From Pestalotiopsis fici W106-1 (Eukaryota; Ascomycota; Sordariomycetes; Amphisphaeriales; Sporocadaceae), in the NCBI RefSeq assembly GCF_000516985.1, contig NW_006917098.1, forward strand, positions 62,001 to 126,000: DNA of 64,000 nucleotides. The letters are read 5' to 3'. The notes under the pieces are model-generated. The model ran no database searches and had not been told where the DNA came from. It saw nothing but the letters and a program-made list of their open reading frames with translations. Positions 1 to 10,728 of the stretch are shown piece by piece. Both the position numbers and the translations under genes were made by a program. Within the stretch, counting starts at the first letter, position 1, and the number at the start of each line of letters is the position of its first letter.

Positions 1-858
1 CAAGGTATCTGCGGCGTTACAAGTGATGCCCCCATCAACTGGTCGAACATACTTCCACTCGCCCTCGGGAGTTCGGATTTGTAGTCCGGCAACATGCTGC
101 GAGAACAATAGAGTCAAACTACCAAAGTCGGTATGTCCTCCCTTGGAATAGGCCTGGGCCTTGTCCCACTCCTCCTGGCTTCTAACATTATAGATCATGT
201 AGCGCAGGTGATCATCAGACTCATCGGTGTATGCGTGTGCGTCCGACAAATAGTCCTCGGGCAGCTCAAGAATGATGGAAATCAAAACAAAGAGTTTGTT
301 GATGACCCTTTCCCACAAGTCGCGATGGAATTGCGCAATCTCATCATAATTCTCTTCCACAACTCTGTGTTTTCCAATATCTCTGTACGCGGAGATAGCT
401 TTTGGCACGTTGAGCTGTATCATGTCAGCCATGGAATTCGCCCATGAATTTGCAAGAATTACCATTTCAATGTTCTCCTTGACTCCCGTGTCACCAATCC
501 AGCGCGAGTTTTCGCGATACCCAAAGTACTCGCCCTCGGAAAAATTGCAAGGAAACCTTCGCTTCTCCTCTAGAGGCTCCTTGAAGAAAGTGTTTCCAAT
601 GCTGAACTGGCGGAGGACGCGCTCATCTTCAATCCCGGTGTTGACGACGGACCAGAAACCAACTTTGGTCACTGCTTCGTAGAGCTGCTTTGCCAGTTCT
701 TGTTTACCACCTGGCTCATCAAAACGTGACAGATCAATCTTGGGCAGGTCGGCCCAATCCAGGTTTTCTGAAGTCAACCTAGGCCGACTCCATGGTTTCA
801 CGAGCAGACTTTTGGCAGAAGCGGCAGCAACAGAGTCATCAAGTGCAATAGGTGCCAT
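1..858 (-). CDS. 2-oxoglutarate/Fe(II)-dependent oxygenase, isopenicillin-N-synthase-like (3' end outside window)
   Basis: Read from an ATG at 858, the minus strand stays open for 286 codons until it leaves the window at base 1, so the C-terminal part is missing. The N-terminal half has the DIOX_N pattern (a DLPKIDLSRF stretch near residue 35 and a VGFWSVVNTGI stretch before residue 90). The catalytic half starts with HTDFGSLTLLF, giving the iron ligands His242 and Asp244; the distal His and the Arg-x-Ser that binds 2-oxoglutarate would lie beyond base 1. The family hydroxylates, desaturates or cyclises small molecules; the substrate cannot be told from this part. It is divergent from the MFS transporter at 1622 and may share its 760-bp upstream region. 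No intron is needed in the visible part. The family call is firm, the function is not. Confidence 0.9.
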   Translation of the reverse strand, partial: MAPIALDDSVAAASAKSLLVKPWSRPRLTSENLDWADLPKIDLSRFDEPGGKQELAKQLYEAVTKVGFWSVVNTGIEDERVLRQFSIGNTFFKEPLEEKRRFPCNFSEGEYFGYRENSRWIGDTGVKENIEMVILANSWANSMADMIQLNVPKAISAYRDIGKHRVVEENYDEIAQFHRDLWERVINKLFVLISIILELPEDYLSDAHAYTDESDDHLRYMIYNVRSQEEWDKAQAYSKGGHTDFGSLTLLFSQHVAGLQIRTPEGEWKYVRPVDGGITCNAADTL

Positions 859-1621
859 TCTGACGATATATTCAAATACAAGTGATTGAGACTTGTTGGT
901 AGGGTCAAAGTTATAAAAGTCAATTCCGGATCGTGGAGAGGAACACTATGGTAAGATACTCAGCATATATGTCTAAACACACCCGAGGTTGCTTAAAAAT
1001 GGTCGAGACACCCGGTTCATTGATGTTCGCCTCCGCCTCCGCAATGATCGGTAGAGCATCCCGAAGCAGCTGCGTGCAGTTGAGCATGATTGGCCCGATG
1101 AGTATATGACGTGCTTTCTGTGACAAGTGCGTGCTCGGCTTCAAGCGACCTCCCCGCCCCGCATCCCAAGTTGAGCGGCCGGCAGACTGTCCGACTCTGG
1201 TCGACCCCATTCCATAGAATCCTTCTGTTTCCCGACTACCGATGGCGTTATAGCTAATGCAGTGTAGGTATTATGCAGCCCCTGCTAGATTCGTCGACTT
1301 GAATATCTTGCAAGTCGCCAATCATAATCCTTATTCTTAGCTTTGACCACATCTCCGGGCCGGATTCAAGCCCATATCATCGGATGTATTGTCCCAGCAG
1401 ACGTCCCACGCCATATTCAATACTATGTCGTGATGGTATGTGGATCATGTCAATACGGCGACAAGCGATAAGAAAGCACATACGCATTCAAGTATCATGT
1501 CGGTGAAAATGAAAGGAAAGTAGACTGAAAGTACTTATATTTTGACCATGGCATCCAGGGCTCATTCAATTCGATTTGGTTAAAGTTTTTGTATTTGATT
1601 TCGCTTCTTATAACGTCAACA
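859..1621. other. Intergenic region between two divergent genes
   Basis: These 763 bp separate the divergent oxygenase and MFS transporter and should hold both promoters. A TATAAAA string lies at 912-918. A 96-codon open frame on the minus strand (920-1210) matches nothing I recognise and is not called. Confidence 0.6.
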
Positions 1622-2836
1622 ATGACCGCCAAGGCTGAAGCCAAGACATTGGCCAATGGTGTTTCAATACCCGAGCCGGTGGATGATTCAGGTCGTTCCT
1701 CTCACTCTGGCATTCAAGTGACGAACAAGGCCACTGAAAAGCAGATCATTCGAAAGATTGACTGGTGGCTCGTTGGCTTCTATTCCGCGGTTTACATATT
1801 CCGTGTGATCGACTCAGCCAACTACTCGAATGCCGCAATCATCAACCTGGAGAATGGCACAGGCATCAAAAAGCAACTCCGACTAGACGCCAGTCAATGG
1901 GCATGGACCTTATCCATTTTTTCATACAGTTACCTAATTTTTGAACCGCCAAATACACTGCTTTTGAAGACTTTCCGTCCTTCACGATGGATGTTCGTCC
2001 TCATCCTCGGCTGGGGCATTTCGGCCTGCTCATCGTCCGCAGTAATGGATTTCAAGGGGATGATGTGCGCAAGATTTGCTATCGGCTTAGCTGAGGCTGG
2101 TTTCTTTCCAGCCGTTCTTTACCATGTAGTATGGTTGGAGTCCAGGAATGCTCTTATTGTTGTAGCTGCTGACCAAAAAAACCAGAGTGCTTCCTGAAGT
2201 AACACTTCTTCAAGATAACTCCAACTTCCATTATCACGACATAATCATGAGAGAGTTATTATGCATATAACTCTAACATTGCTCATAGATGGCATTCTGG
2301 TATAAACCGAAAGAGCTTCCGCAACGCGTTGCAATATTTTACTCGGTAGGACAACTATCTAGTGCTCTCAGCGGGCTCCTCGCGTATGCCATTGGATTCA
2401 TGGTAATGCCCCTGTTCTGTATCAGAGAGTGACATATGATAACACATTTTTAGGACGGATTAGGCGGTCTTGCAGGATGGAGGTGGCTATTTCTGCTGGA
2501 AGGCCTCCCCGCTATTATCTTGGCATTCGTGGCCTTATTTTGGCTCCCAGACTACCCTGAGACTTCCAAGATACTAACGGAAGAGGAACGTAGCTACGTT
2601 CAAGGACGATTGGGCAAGTCTGCGCCGTCGGGAAAGAAGGGTCATTGGGATATCGCCACTCTAAAGGTTCTGTTCAAGGACCCCACTCTCTATACATTTT
2701 CGATCTTCTGGATCTGTCACGGCATTGGCGGCTTTGGCGTGGGATATGCTTTGCCTACAGTGATTTATGAGCTTGGATTCACGACAACATCAAAGTCACA
2801 GTTGATGAACATTGTAAGTCATATCGTCGGAAGGAC

Positions 2837-2872
<36 letters not shown>

Positions 2873-3414
2873 AACATCCGTGCTGATGCGCTACGTTCAA
2901 GCCGCCTTACGTCGCTACGTTCCTCTTCCTTAACACAGTAGGCTACCTTTTACACAAGAAAATCATTAGGCCATGGACCACAGCTGTCGCGAGTAAGTAG
3001 AAAAACATGATGGCGTTTTACCGCCAGTACCAGGCTAATCGATAAACAGTCGAGTCTACAATCATCATCTGCTACATCATTCTAGTCACTGTCCCAAACG
3101 CAGTTGTCAAGTATCTTGCCTTGATCGTAGCAGTATCATGCGCCGGATCAGCGTACCCAGTAATATGGCCGGAACGCATTCGTGCCATTGATGGAACCGT
3201 AGCAGCAGGCATCGGCATCGGATGGACCAATGCCATGGCCCAGTTCAGTGGTATCGTGGGGCCTCATGTATACAACACTAAATTCGGTCCCACGTACCGC
3301 GTATCGTACGTGATATGTCTCTGTTTCTTGGTTGTGGCCATCACAGCGATTCTGACATCGTGGTTCCTGGTTCATCGGAAGGATCGAAGGCGGGCAGAAC
3401 AGCTGGAGGAGTAA
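1622..3414 (+). CDS. MFS transporter, anion:cation symporter (Dal5/allantoate permease) family
   Basis: Five exons join in frame to 477 residues: 1622-2125, 2289-2402, 2454-2813, 2902-2992 and 3050-3414. All introns are GT-AG, with CTAAC/CTAAT branch-like sites in the first and last. The start is the ATG at 1622; an upstream in-frame TTG is not needed. Family marks are a basic-IDWW segment leading into TM1, a WAWTLSIFSYSYLIFEPP segment in the first six-helix half, FWYKPKELPQRV before TM5, the GWRWLFLLEGLPA block, WLPDYPETS at the central loop and a 12-helix pattern. Members carry allantoate, nicotinate, pantothenate, biotin or similar organic anions into the cell across the plasma membrane; the substrate here is unknown. 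Intron 3 holds a run of 33 A residues (2838-2870). The splice model rests on reading frame and family conservation only. Confidence 0.9.
2838..2870 (+). repeat. Poly-A tract (33 bp) inside an intron
   Basis: An uninterrupted run of 33 A lies within intron 3 (2814-2901) of the MFS transporter. The intron still has a gtaagt donor and an AG acceptor. Such a run is likely to vary in length between isolates, or its length may be a sequencing estimate. Confidence 0.9.
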
Positions 3415-3548
3415 CAGGAAAATCCCTGCTGCCTTTGAATTTGAACCTCCAGTCCATTCTCATAACTCATGAAGAATCACCTGAGATACAACATTTCCCG
3501 AGCTTCCCCCGGAACAGATTCAAGTCAACAAATACGATTCTGATATAG

Positions 3549-4661
3549 CTACTGAAGCAGTGGTGTCTCTTCATTGCTCCCTGCCTGCTCTGAGCTGCCG
3601 TGACCTTCATCTTTGCCATCAGGGTATCTCTCAATAGCCTTCTCTCTCAGGATCCAAGCTGCCGATAGTCCAGCTCCGGGGCCCAGTAAAATGGAGAGCA
3701 CGATGAATGCCAATGACACTAGCACTCCAGCCTCGACCAATATCCAGTACAACACAGTGAGGACAATGATGACAGCGTCAATCTGAATGATACGAATTGT
3801 AGCCCTCGTCATTTCCCTGCTGTCGTCTGGACTGAAAATGTTCCAGACCAAGACACCGTGGGCCAGCACCGAGCACAAGATTGGCACCACGTAGACCCCG
3901 ACAAGAGGCCACCGTCGGGATTCCAAGTGATAAGGCTCAGGGTCAATAACAGAGTTGACCCCCACTACCTTGACCGCGTACCGTATCGCCGCAACCCATA
4001 TCGGGAAGAAGAGCCACACAGCAATACTGATCGGGTGGTTCAAGATCAGCATCGCCAGGCTAGGAACTACGAAGCCCAATGCAACAGCGATCGGAATGGC
4101 CCAAGCCTCGACCTGGCTCGATAGACAGCGGACCTCTCGGTCCAGATCCGAGTCGTCCTCTCGGAGCCTCTCAGCTCTGGCAGATTCCCTTGCCGCCTGG
4201 ACGTCCTTGGCCCTTCTCAGGAAACTCGGGATGATGACAAAGTCCCAGACTAGGGCGCCGCCGATGAGGTTGAATACGAGCCAGGGGAGTGTGGGCTTGG
4301 AAATGACACGGCTCGGCTTGTTGCACAGTCGTGCCGACTCGACCAGGCTAACGGATAGCAGGGCTGCCACAAAGCTCAGGATGACTGCCATGCGGGCAAA
4401 GGAGCGGACCGAGGCGTTGGCGAACTGGAAGAAGCTGACAAGGAAACAGGACGGCGGCCCAATGACGTGGATACGCGAAAGGCCCTGCATGCGTGCGTGT
4501 GCCCGGCACTGGGAGTAAAGGGCTGGCACATCATAGTCCGAGTGTAGAATTACCATGGCGACGGCGAGCACCGCCAGGAGGCTCGGCACAACAAGTAGCC
4601 AAGGGAGGCGGAGGCGGAGTATGAGGGGCCGGTGAGTGCGCTTTGGGCGAGAATGTTCCAT
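3549..4661 (-). CDS. Polytopic membrane protein of unknown function with C-terminal dileucine-type motif
   Basis: A single-exon frame of 370 residues from the ATG at 4661 (an in-frame TTG at 4685 is ignored). I do not recognise the family. By eye there are eight or nine hydrophobic helices, near residues 20-40, 67-82, 91-107, 125-148, 187-207, 211-230, 252-276, 291-308 and 311-339. A charged loop rich in Arg, Glu and Asp (about 150-182) splits the helices into two groups. The last residues are NEETPLLQ, which fits the acidic dileucine pattern [D/E]xxxL[L/I] used by AP-3 for vacuolar sorting. It lies tail to tail with the MFS transporter, 134 bp apart. A transport or cyclase-like membrane role is possible but nothing in the sequence fixes one. 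Confidence 0.75.
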   Translation of the reverse strand: MEHSRPKRTHRPLILRLRLPWLLVVPSLLAVLAVAMVILHSDYDVPALYSQCRAHARMQGLSRIHVIGPPSCFLVSFFQFANASVRSFARMAVILSFVAALLSVSLVESARLCNKPSRVISKPTLPWLVFNLIGGALVWDFVIIPSFLRRAKDVQAARESARAERLREDDSDLDREVRCLSSQVEAWAIPIAVALGFVVPSLAMLILNHPISIAVWLFFPIWVAAIRYAVKVVGVNSVIDPEPYHLESRRWPLVGVYVVPILCSVLAHGVLVWNIFSPDDSREMTRATIRIIQIDAVIIVLTVLYWILVEAGVLVSLAFIVLSILLGPGAGLSAAWILREKAIERYPDGKDEGHGSSEQAGSNEETPLLQ

Positions 4662-5314
4662 CTTTGGTGTATTTGACGCTGCCAAAGGAGATGCGATTAG
4701 AGTCTACGAGGTGTATCTAGGTATAAAAGGTGTGGGCAAAGGTGGAAAAGCGTCATGGGAGTCGAGGTGTTGATGAACTGGAAGTCAATAAATTTGGTCG
4801 CTGATTGTGGTTAGGCGCGTGCTGGCGTTACTAGTACATCCGCCAAGCAAGGTCCGCCAGATGCAGCTGTCGCTCCTCTTGACGATATCAATTGACCAAG
4901 GTGCGAATTACAGTTGAATTCGACTGCAATTTCTCGCCTATACGCGACTTGTATATAGTTAAGTCGGCGCATCGTAGATGCAGATACCTCTACCTTGGGG
5001 CTCTAAAGTGTCAGATGCTACGCAATCTTCCGATGTTTCCTCGTTTAAATTTATCAAACGCAGCACAAGAACCGTATTAATGAGCCACCTTCTGCAGCAT
5101 TCATCTCGCATGCCCATTGACCGGCCCCAGCTCACTTTCTGAACACACATATTATGCACGAGGTTGCCATGTTTGATTCGTCATCATCATGTAGTGTGTC
5201 TTTCTTGGTAGTAACATTGTCACTTGGCTGATCGATCGCCTGCAGCCAGCGTCAACATAGGTACAGTATTTTGTACATAGTATTACACGGGATCTCCTTC
5301 ATTTTCACCTCCAT
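4662..5314. other. Intergenic region, no gene seen
   Basis: About 650 bp between two minus-strand genes: the promoter of the membrane protein and the 3' side of the mL57 gene. Short open frames here (4892-5080, 4959-5159) show no recognisable protein. Confidence 0.5.
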
Positions 5315-6191
5315 TTATGCCCTAAGCTTCTTTATTATTCGCTCCCTGACCACTCTGCTGGCAACTTTTCCGCCATGCTGTAACGCAATGGCTCCCACGA
5401 TCGCGTAGAGCGCTCCCGACATGACGATTGAGATACCCGAGGCCTTCAGACTTTCCGGCTGTTGATAGTTAGCATTCCGATGACTCTCACGACCTTCCCA
5501 TTCTTGTTGAAGGGCTCACCTTTCTCGGCTTCCACCTCACCACTGTGCTGATTCTTGTTTCGACAGCCAACCGCCGCATCTTTTCCAAGTCGAAGACGGA
5601 ATCCGGTAGCTGATGGCTCAGCCGGTCTGCCCTGTCCAGCATATCGCTCTGAAATGGTTCTCTGCGTTCTCCGAAAAGATCCTTCTCCATTGTCTTCTCC
5701 CCAAGTGCTCCTGCGTTCTCGCTGAGAATACTTTGCATGGCCTCTGTAACGGCAATTTGCCTGCCCAAGTATGCCAAGCGGTCATTGAAACCCCGACGGC
5801 CCTGGTCGAAAGATTTGTGCGTGATGGCAAGCCATTTAAGCTCATCGGGAAGCAATCGCTCACCACCATTGCCCAGCAGGTTGTTTAGGGCGTCGTCGAG
5901 TTTCGCCGGATCTTCGTTGACAGTCCAAACAGAATTTTTAGGGTTTTTGGTAATATGAGGCGAAAATGAGGCCTTCATCCGCTCGGGTGTGCGTGCCCAT
6001 CGACGGAGTTCTTCTGCCGGAGACGGAGATGGGGCAGCATGCTCTTGCGACCGGGGTTTCGAGGTTGAGAAGGGCGCCACTGTCGAGATCAAGGGCCGCA
6101 GTGCAGAGGAGCAGGAGACTGACGAGGTTTTACAGCTCCGAAGGGTCTGGCTAGTTAGCCTCCTAGCCGAGCTCGAAACGCTGGGAGACAT
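5315..6191 (-). CDS. mrpl15: Mitochondrial large ribosomal subunit protein mL57 (yeast MRPL15 type, RNase III-like fold)
   Basis: Two exons, 5520-6191 and 5315-5458, give 271 residues; the 61-bp intron has a gtgagc donor, a GCTAAC branch and a CAG acceptor. The N-terminal 45 residues are rich in Ser, Arg and Thr without acidic residues, as in a mitochondrial import signal. The rest follows the degenerate RNase III fold of mL57: LPDELKWLAITHKSFDQG, then NDRLAYLGRQIAVTEAMQS, and a C-terminal VMSGALYAIVGAIALQHGG followed by a basic tail. The protein is structural in the mitoribosome rather than a nuclease. The C-terminal exon is short and was recovered from the spliced frame; without it the reading would run into unrelated sequence. 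The gene is head-to-head with RTT109, with 481 bp between start codons. Confidence 0.9.
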
Positions 6192-6672
6192 TGTGTTGGT
6201 TGCAGATCACAAATTGACAGGTCGTGGATCGTGATGCCTTCGCTGTTCCTCAAGGCGAGCGAGAGCTCTTTGCGACAGGGAAATTTTTGGGGAACTCATG
6301 CCGATACTGCTAGATGCGCTGTCACGTGGTGCCGGACCGCTAGGCCTGACGGAGATCGGTACAGGTAATGTAGCGAGGGTAGCTGGAACCACTGCACGAA
6401 TGCACTATGAGTGGGGTACGTACCATTTTCGCCAAGGTAAAGTGCTTAGCAAATTAGTGCTTAAAACCCCTGCAGCTTCCCCAGCTTTGACGCGACTGAA
6501 CCGCGACTCGGCGCGGGCTTGATAACTTATTCCAATTTGGCACTCGCTGCCGGTGGGCGATTGTCCGTTGCTATTGCTTTTCGTATAGTAATGTTTTGCC
6601 TGGCCTCTGCTTCAATTCAATTGCCTGTCTTTCTTGGAATGATGGCTCGTTGCTCAACACCAACCCCCAACC
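6192..6672. other. Shared upstream region of mL57 and RTT109
   Basis: These 481 bp separate two divergent housekeeping genes and must contain both promoters. I see no TATA box at a convincing distance from either start, as is common for housekeeping genes. Confidence 0.5.
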
Positions 6673-8436
6673 ATGGCGACAACTTCTAGACCCTTACCCG
6701 AAGCTGGCACAAGCGCACTTGTCGCTGAGCTTGCCCAGGTCCTTCCCAAAGGCGCCAAGTTTACAGCATACCACATATCGACGCCCCCAACCATTTCTGA
6801 ACCATTGTGTTACGCCCCAGCGAACCCCCAGACACAAGATGGCGGCAGTATGTCCCAGAAGAATCTCCGAGCGAGAAAACCGCTCAAGACGTATTGCGAG
6901 AAGCACTTCCTAGCTATTGCCATATGTCCATTGGGGTCCACTGAGCAGGTCCTGGCCTTTGCGCTAGAATTGTACATTTATACAACAGCTCACTCAAGCA
7001 TCTTGTTCGTTGCAAAGGCAGACTCGACTGGGTACTTGGGTCTTTTGAATCTGCCGAAGGGCATGCCTTCGCCAATCCGAGAGGTCACAACGGCATTCAT
7101 CTCCTACCTCGTCACGAACCGCGCGCGCAAAGGCATTCAGTTTGTCGTCAACCTCTTCGCACGATCGCAGTCGCAGTACCTCTTCCCTGGAAGCGTCAAG
7201 AATGGTGGAAAACATATCCTAGATGATCGTGGCTTGGTCAAGTGGTGGTGTCGGGTGCTGAATCCCTTGCTCGAGAATCAGACTGCGCACGCACAGAAAA
7301 GATGGAAAGACATCCAAGGTTACCTGATCATACCTGGTCTGGATGGCTATGAGACTCGCGCCTTCCTGCCTCGTACCGCAAACGCTACAAGGAATTGGGC
7401 TCTGGGACATCCATTGGAGCGTATCTCTCCTTATATTTCTGACCCTGTCATGTATGGGAGCAACATCCCAGCACGATGTCTAATACCGACGTATCCGGAC
7501 GACCCCAAGGCCAGATTTGTGGAAGAGCTCGAAGAGGCCACGGCAGAGAAAGCAAAGCTCGCTGGAGGCTGGAAAACGCCGCGAAGCCTAGAACAATTCT
7601 GGGAGATGATGGCCTTTCGACAAGAGTGTTCTAGTGGAAGGCTGACAGGGTTCATATGGCTTGTCTTTGATCCATATTCATTGCGCCGACCATCTACGAA
7701 TATGGGAGACTCAGCTCGCGGTACTGCCACGGCTGTTAGTGCTCAATTTGGACAACCTCCGCGACTCCTAACTCCTGAGCCAAGCCAAGGACCGTTGGAG
7801 GCCATGGTGATGCCTTCATTGCACGCAACACCTATCAAACCCATGAAATTGAATGAGGACAAGAACAAGGAGAAGAAGAGAGCACTCAAAGGTCGTATCA
7901 TTCCACGCGAACCTAGGGTCAAGACTCATCAGCGGGCTCATTTTCCCAAGCAGACGGAAACAGCATATTACTCTTGGCCCGAGGAGGGAAGGGGCCAAGT
8001 GATACTTGACGAATCTGGATACACTCGAGCCGTAGAACTCCTGCTGCATCTCGAATTCGGCACTCTGGCGCATGCCATCAGCAGTTCCGCGCGGTGGGAT
8101 AGAGAAGTGAATTTTGGCAGGGATTGGAGCTTGACAGCCATTGGAAAACGCGAATTATCGCTTGAACAAAGAACCAGCGGTGCTGGCCAAGCTGTGAACG
8201 ACATTTCTAGCATGATCAAGAAGAAACGCCCCGTGGATGATGCAGCATTTGAGGAGTCAAATGCGCCTAGGCCCGAAAGCGCTGCGGTGAATACTCTTAG
8301 TGCTGGATTGGTCAGGAAGAAGGCAAAGACTACCAACGACGAACCAGCATCTTTGCCGCCGAGTATGGAATCTACAAAAGTGAACACGCTAGGATCTGGA
8401 TTGATCAGGAAGAAACCAAAGCCAGCTTCAGGTTAA
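6673..8436 (+). CDS. rtt109: Histone H3-K56 acetyltransferase RTT109
   Basis: One exon of 587 codons beginning ACCATGGCG, a good start context. RTT109 acetylates newly made histone H3 on Lys56 (and other N-terminal lysines) together with the chaperones Vps75 and Asf1, in replication-coupled nucleosome assembly and genome stability in the nucleus. The fungal p300-like fold is recognisable by the N-terminal LPKGAKFTAYHISTPP stretch, the KTYCEKHFLAIA segment, the LDDRGLVKWWCRVL block with two adjacent Trp (191-192), and the YPDDPKARFVEEL segment whose Asp pair (276-277) matches the catalytic Asp region of the yeast enzyme. After about residue 332 the sequence is low-complexity and basic, with Lys-Lys pairs typical of nuclear localisation signals and a twice-occurring VNTL-SGL-RKK pattern near the C-terminus. 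Confidence 0.93.
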   Translation: MATTSRPLPEAGTSALVAELAQVLPKGAKFTAYHISTPPTISEPLCYAPANPQTQDGGSMSQKNLRARKPLKTYCEKHFLAIAICPLGSTEQVLAFALELYIYTTAHSSILFVAKADSTGYLGLLNLPKGMPSPIREVTTAFISYLVTNRARKGIQFVVNLFARSQSQYLFPGSVKNGGKHILDDRGLVKWWCRVLNPLLENQTAHAQKRWKDIQGYLIIPGLDGYETRAFLPRTANATRNWALGHPLERISPYISDPVMYGSNIPARCLIPTYPDDPKARFVEELEEATAEKAKLAGGWKTPRSLEQFWEMMAFRQECSSGRLTGFIWLVFDPYSLRRPSTNMGDSARGTATAVSAQFGQPPRLLTPEPSQGPLEAMVMPSLHATPIKPMKLNEDKNKEKKRALKGRIIPREPRVKTHQRAHFPKQTETAYYSWPEEGRGQVILDESGYTRAVELLLHLEFGTLAHAISSSARWDREVNFGRDWSLTAIGKRELSLEQRTSGAGQAVNDISSMIKKKRPVDDAAFEESNAPRPESAAVNTLSAGLVRKKAKTTNDEPASLPPSMESTKVNTLGSGLIRKKPKPASG

Positions 8437-8727
8437 GACGCGGCATCAATGGTCGACACCTGCAAAGTGTACTTGAATGTTTTTTTTTTCTTTACCTAGC
8501 ATAGGCGCTGGTGGATTCTTTCTGGACAGGGCTTGAATACTTCATACAAAGGGAGAAAGTTCTATTTGCGCAAGATCAGTAATGGTTTATGGCATGATTA
8601 TTGGTCTTTCAAGAAAGCTCTCTCCCGTGACTGTCCCGCTGACTTTTCGGTGCTCCCTCCAAATACCCTTCGTACATCTGCTACAATACTGTATTCTGCA
8701 AAATATTCGCACAACAAAATGGACCTC

Positions 8728-10081
8728 TTAGTCTATCTTGAGCCAGTGTATGTTCACCGGTGTGATGGGCTCTTTCCCGCTCAAGACTGACATAATGTTC
8801 CGCATTGCCAATTCTTCAAAGCCAACATGCGTCTCAATAGTACCACCAGCATTATGGCAAGTCAGCAACGCCCTGTCGCCCGTAAACGCCCTTAGCCTCT
8901 CGTGAATCCGGGGCTCATCAGAATGAACATCCAGAGCGATGCTACTGAGCTTTCCTTGCTCTAGGGCATCTGCGAGCGCCTCCTCATCAATAAGGCTCCC
9001 GCGTGCCACATTGACAAGTCGAGATCCAGATTTGAACCATCTCAAGCTCCTTTCGTCGATGAGCGGCCCACCACTACCAGAAGGAGCACAGAGAACCACA
9101 CAGTCGCTCGCCGTACACAGCTCCTCTAGGTTGGTGCAAAATCGTGCCCCGAAGCGGGCTTCCAGCTCGTCCGCCTTACGTTCGACATCATAGTAGAGTA
9201 TGTTCATTCCGAAACCTGACCCCATCCGGCGTGCGATCTGCTGTCCAATGTTGCCCAGTCCGACTAAGCCTAGTGTCTGTGATCTCAGGTTCCGACTGTG
9301 GGCCGTTGCCGTCTCGTGGCACGTTTGAAACTGCTGTGAGTCGCCGCTACTTGCCGAGGAGATACTGTAAGGCAACGCGCGAAACGTCGAAATAATCATG
9401 GCCACCGCGAAATCCGCCACGGCCTCGGCGGCAGCGAGGCCACCATTACAATATACGATGCCACGCTTAGCGAGCGATTTTGTGTCTGCCCACTAGAGAA
9501 TTTTTGCTATCAGCCATTGTAGTCTCGGATTTGCCTAACAATCAAGAAAACCACCTATGCTTCCACGATTATCGTCTATCGATTCAGACATATCATATCC
9601 TCGTAGCATAGGCTAAGATATTGAAACTGTCTGGTAAACTCGACTTAAATACATGGTGGACATAAGGAAACGGCTACTAAATACTCACGTCAAAGCCGGC
9701 TCCGGCGCTCGCAAAGACGCGCACGCTCGGCGGCAGCAGGGATATAAGTTCCTCGTCCCACTGACCCATCTCTCCGCCGGTGCCCCAAAACGGGCGGAAG
9801 ATAGCAGCAAAGTCGCCCCATCGCCTCTCTGTAAGGGCGCGGATGAACTCGGGGCGTTGACGCTCAGCTGCTGACGGCTGCACAACTGTGAAAAGCGACG
9901 AGAATAGCCGAAAAGTGTCCGGGTTATATTTGACGGCGTCTCCGATGTGCAGCACGACCGGCTTGGTTAGCGAGAGAGACGCAGCAGAAACCGGGGGCAG
10001 TGGCGGCGCGGGGGAACCGGAGCGCGGGGTCGCGCTGATTGGAGTGCCCGGAGGCATGGGGGTGTTGACTGGCTCTGCCAT
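8728..10081 (-). CDS. D-isomer-specific 2-hydroxyacid dehydrogenase (glyoxylate/hydroxypyruvate reductase type)
   Basis: Two exons, 9689-10081 and 8728-9492, make 385 residues; the 196-bp intron has gtgagt and TAG ends. The ATG at 10081 is used, since the frame extends upstream only from a TTG. The family interconverts 2-oxo acids and D-2-hydroxy acids with NAD(P)H. Visible marks are the nucleotide-binding loop LVGLGNIGQQIARR, the catalytic Arg in NVARGSLIDEEAL, the Glu in DVHSDEP and the catalytic His in TCHNAGG, so the active site looks complete. The N-terminal 35 residues are an unusual Pro/Ser/Thr-rich extension before KPVVLHIGD. Cytosolic glyoxylate, hydroxypyruvate or a related 2-oxo acid is the usual substrate; the exact one is not shown by sequence. 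Confidence 0.92.
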
Positions 10082-10728
10082 TGTTCTCAAAATTTCACTT
10101 TCTCTTTTACACTCAGATACCGAGCGCGTGTGTCTGATACTCGCAGTAATCGACAGTCAAATTCCAAAGCCTCTATCATGGGGCGGGTCATGCGAACAGA
10201 TGGGTCACGCTCTAGGCTAGGGATTGATGTACTCCCATGCGAGATCAAAACAAGGTACAGATTCAATACACACATTGATTAGCTACCTACAGACGGGAAA
10301 TGGATCAACGTTGGGCCCAATATGACGCATGCATGGCCCGATAAGTCACATACCTACACTACACAGTAAAAATACGACAACCAATCTGTGCCTGTGCTTC
10401 ACCGCCCAATTGTCTCCCAATTGATGGACCACGGGAAAAGGCATTTTGGTTTCGCCATTCGTTTTATTCTCTGTTTAGATGTCTTGCATCTTCGGCCACC
10501 TCTTTCTTTCTCCCTTCATTGCCTACCTACCTCATCACAGTTGTTGTAAAATGCTCAGCACCACATATATTTCAAAAGTTCCTCAATTTTGAAAGAGTCG
10601 CAAATACTATTTAATTCTTTATACTGCTCAAATTTAGGTCTGTAGGCAGATGGTAGCAAGTTGCAAGGCGGCTACCCGAAATGTTGCCTACAAGTAGACA
10701 GATTTGGTGTCGCAATTGTGCAAATTGC
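10082..10728. other. Intergenic region, no gene seen
   Basis: About 650 bp upstream of the dehydrogenase and downstream of the ankyrin gene. It contains a CCTACCTACCT string near 10522, one of the TAGGTA-type words common in this window. Confidence 0.5.

Noticed and set aside
920..1210. 96-codon minus-strand frame in the 2OG/MFS interval
   Set aside because: No known family and no supporting splice sites; it lies in a divergent promoter region.
1589..1621. Upstream TTG as start of the MFS transporter
   Set aside because: A normal ATG at 1622 is in good context and gives the expected family N-terminus; near-cognate starts of this kind were ignored throughout.
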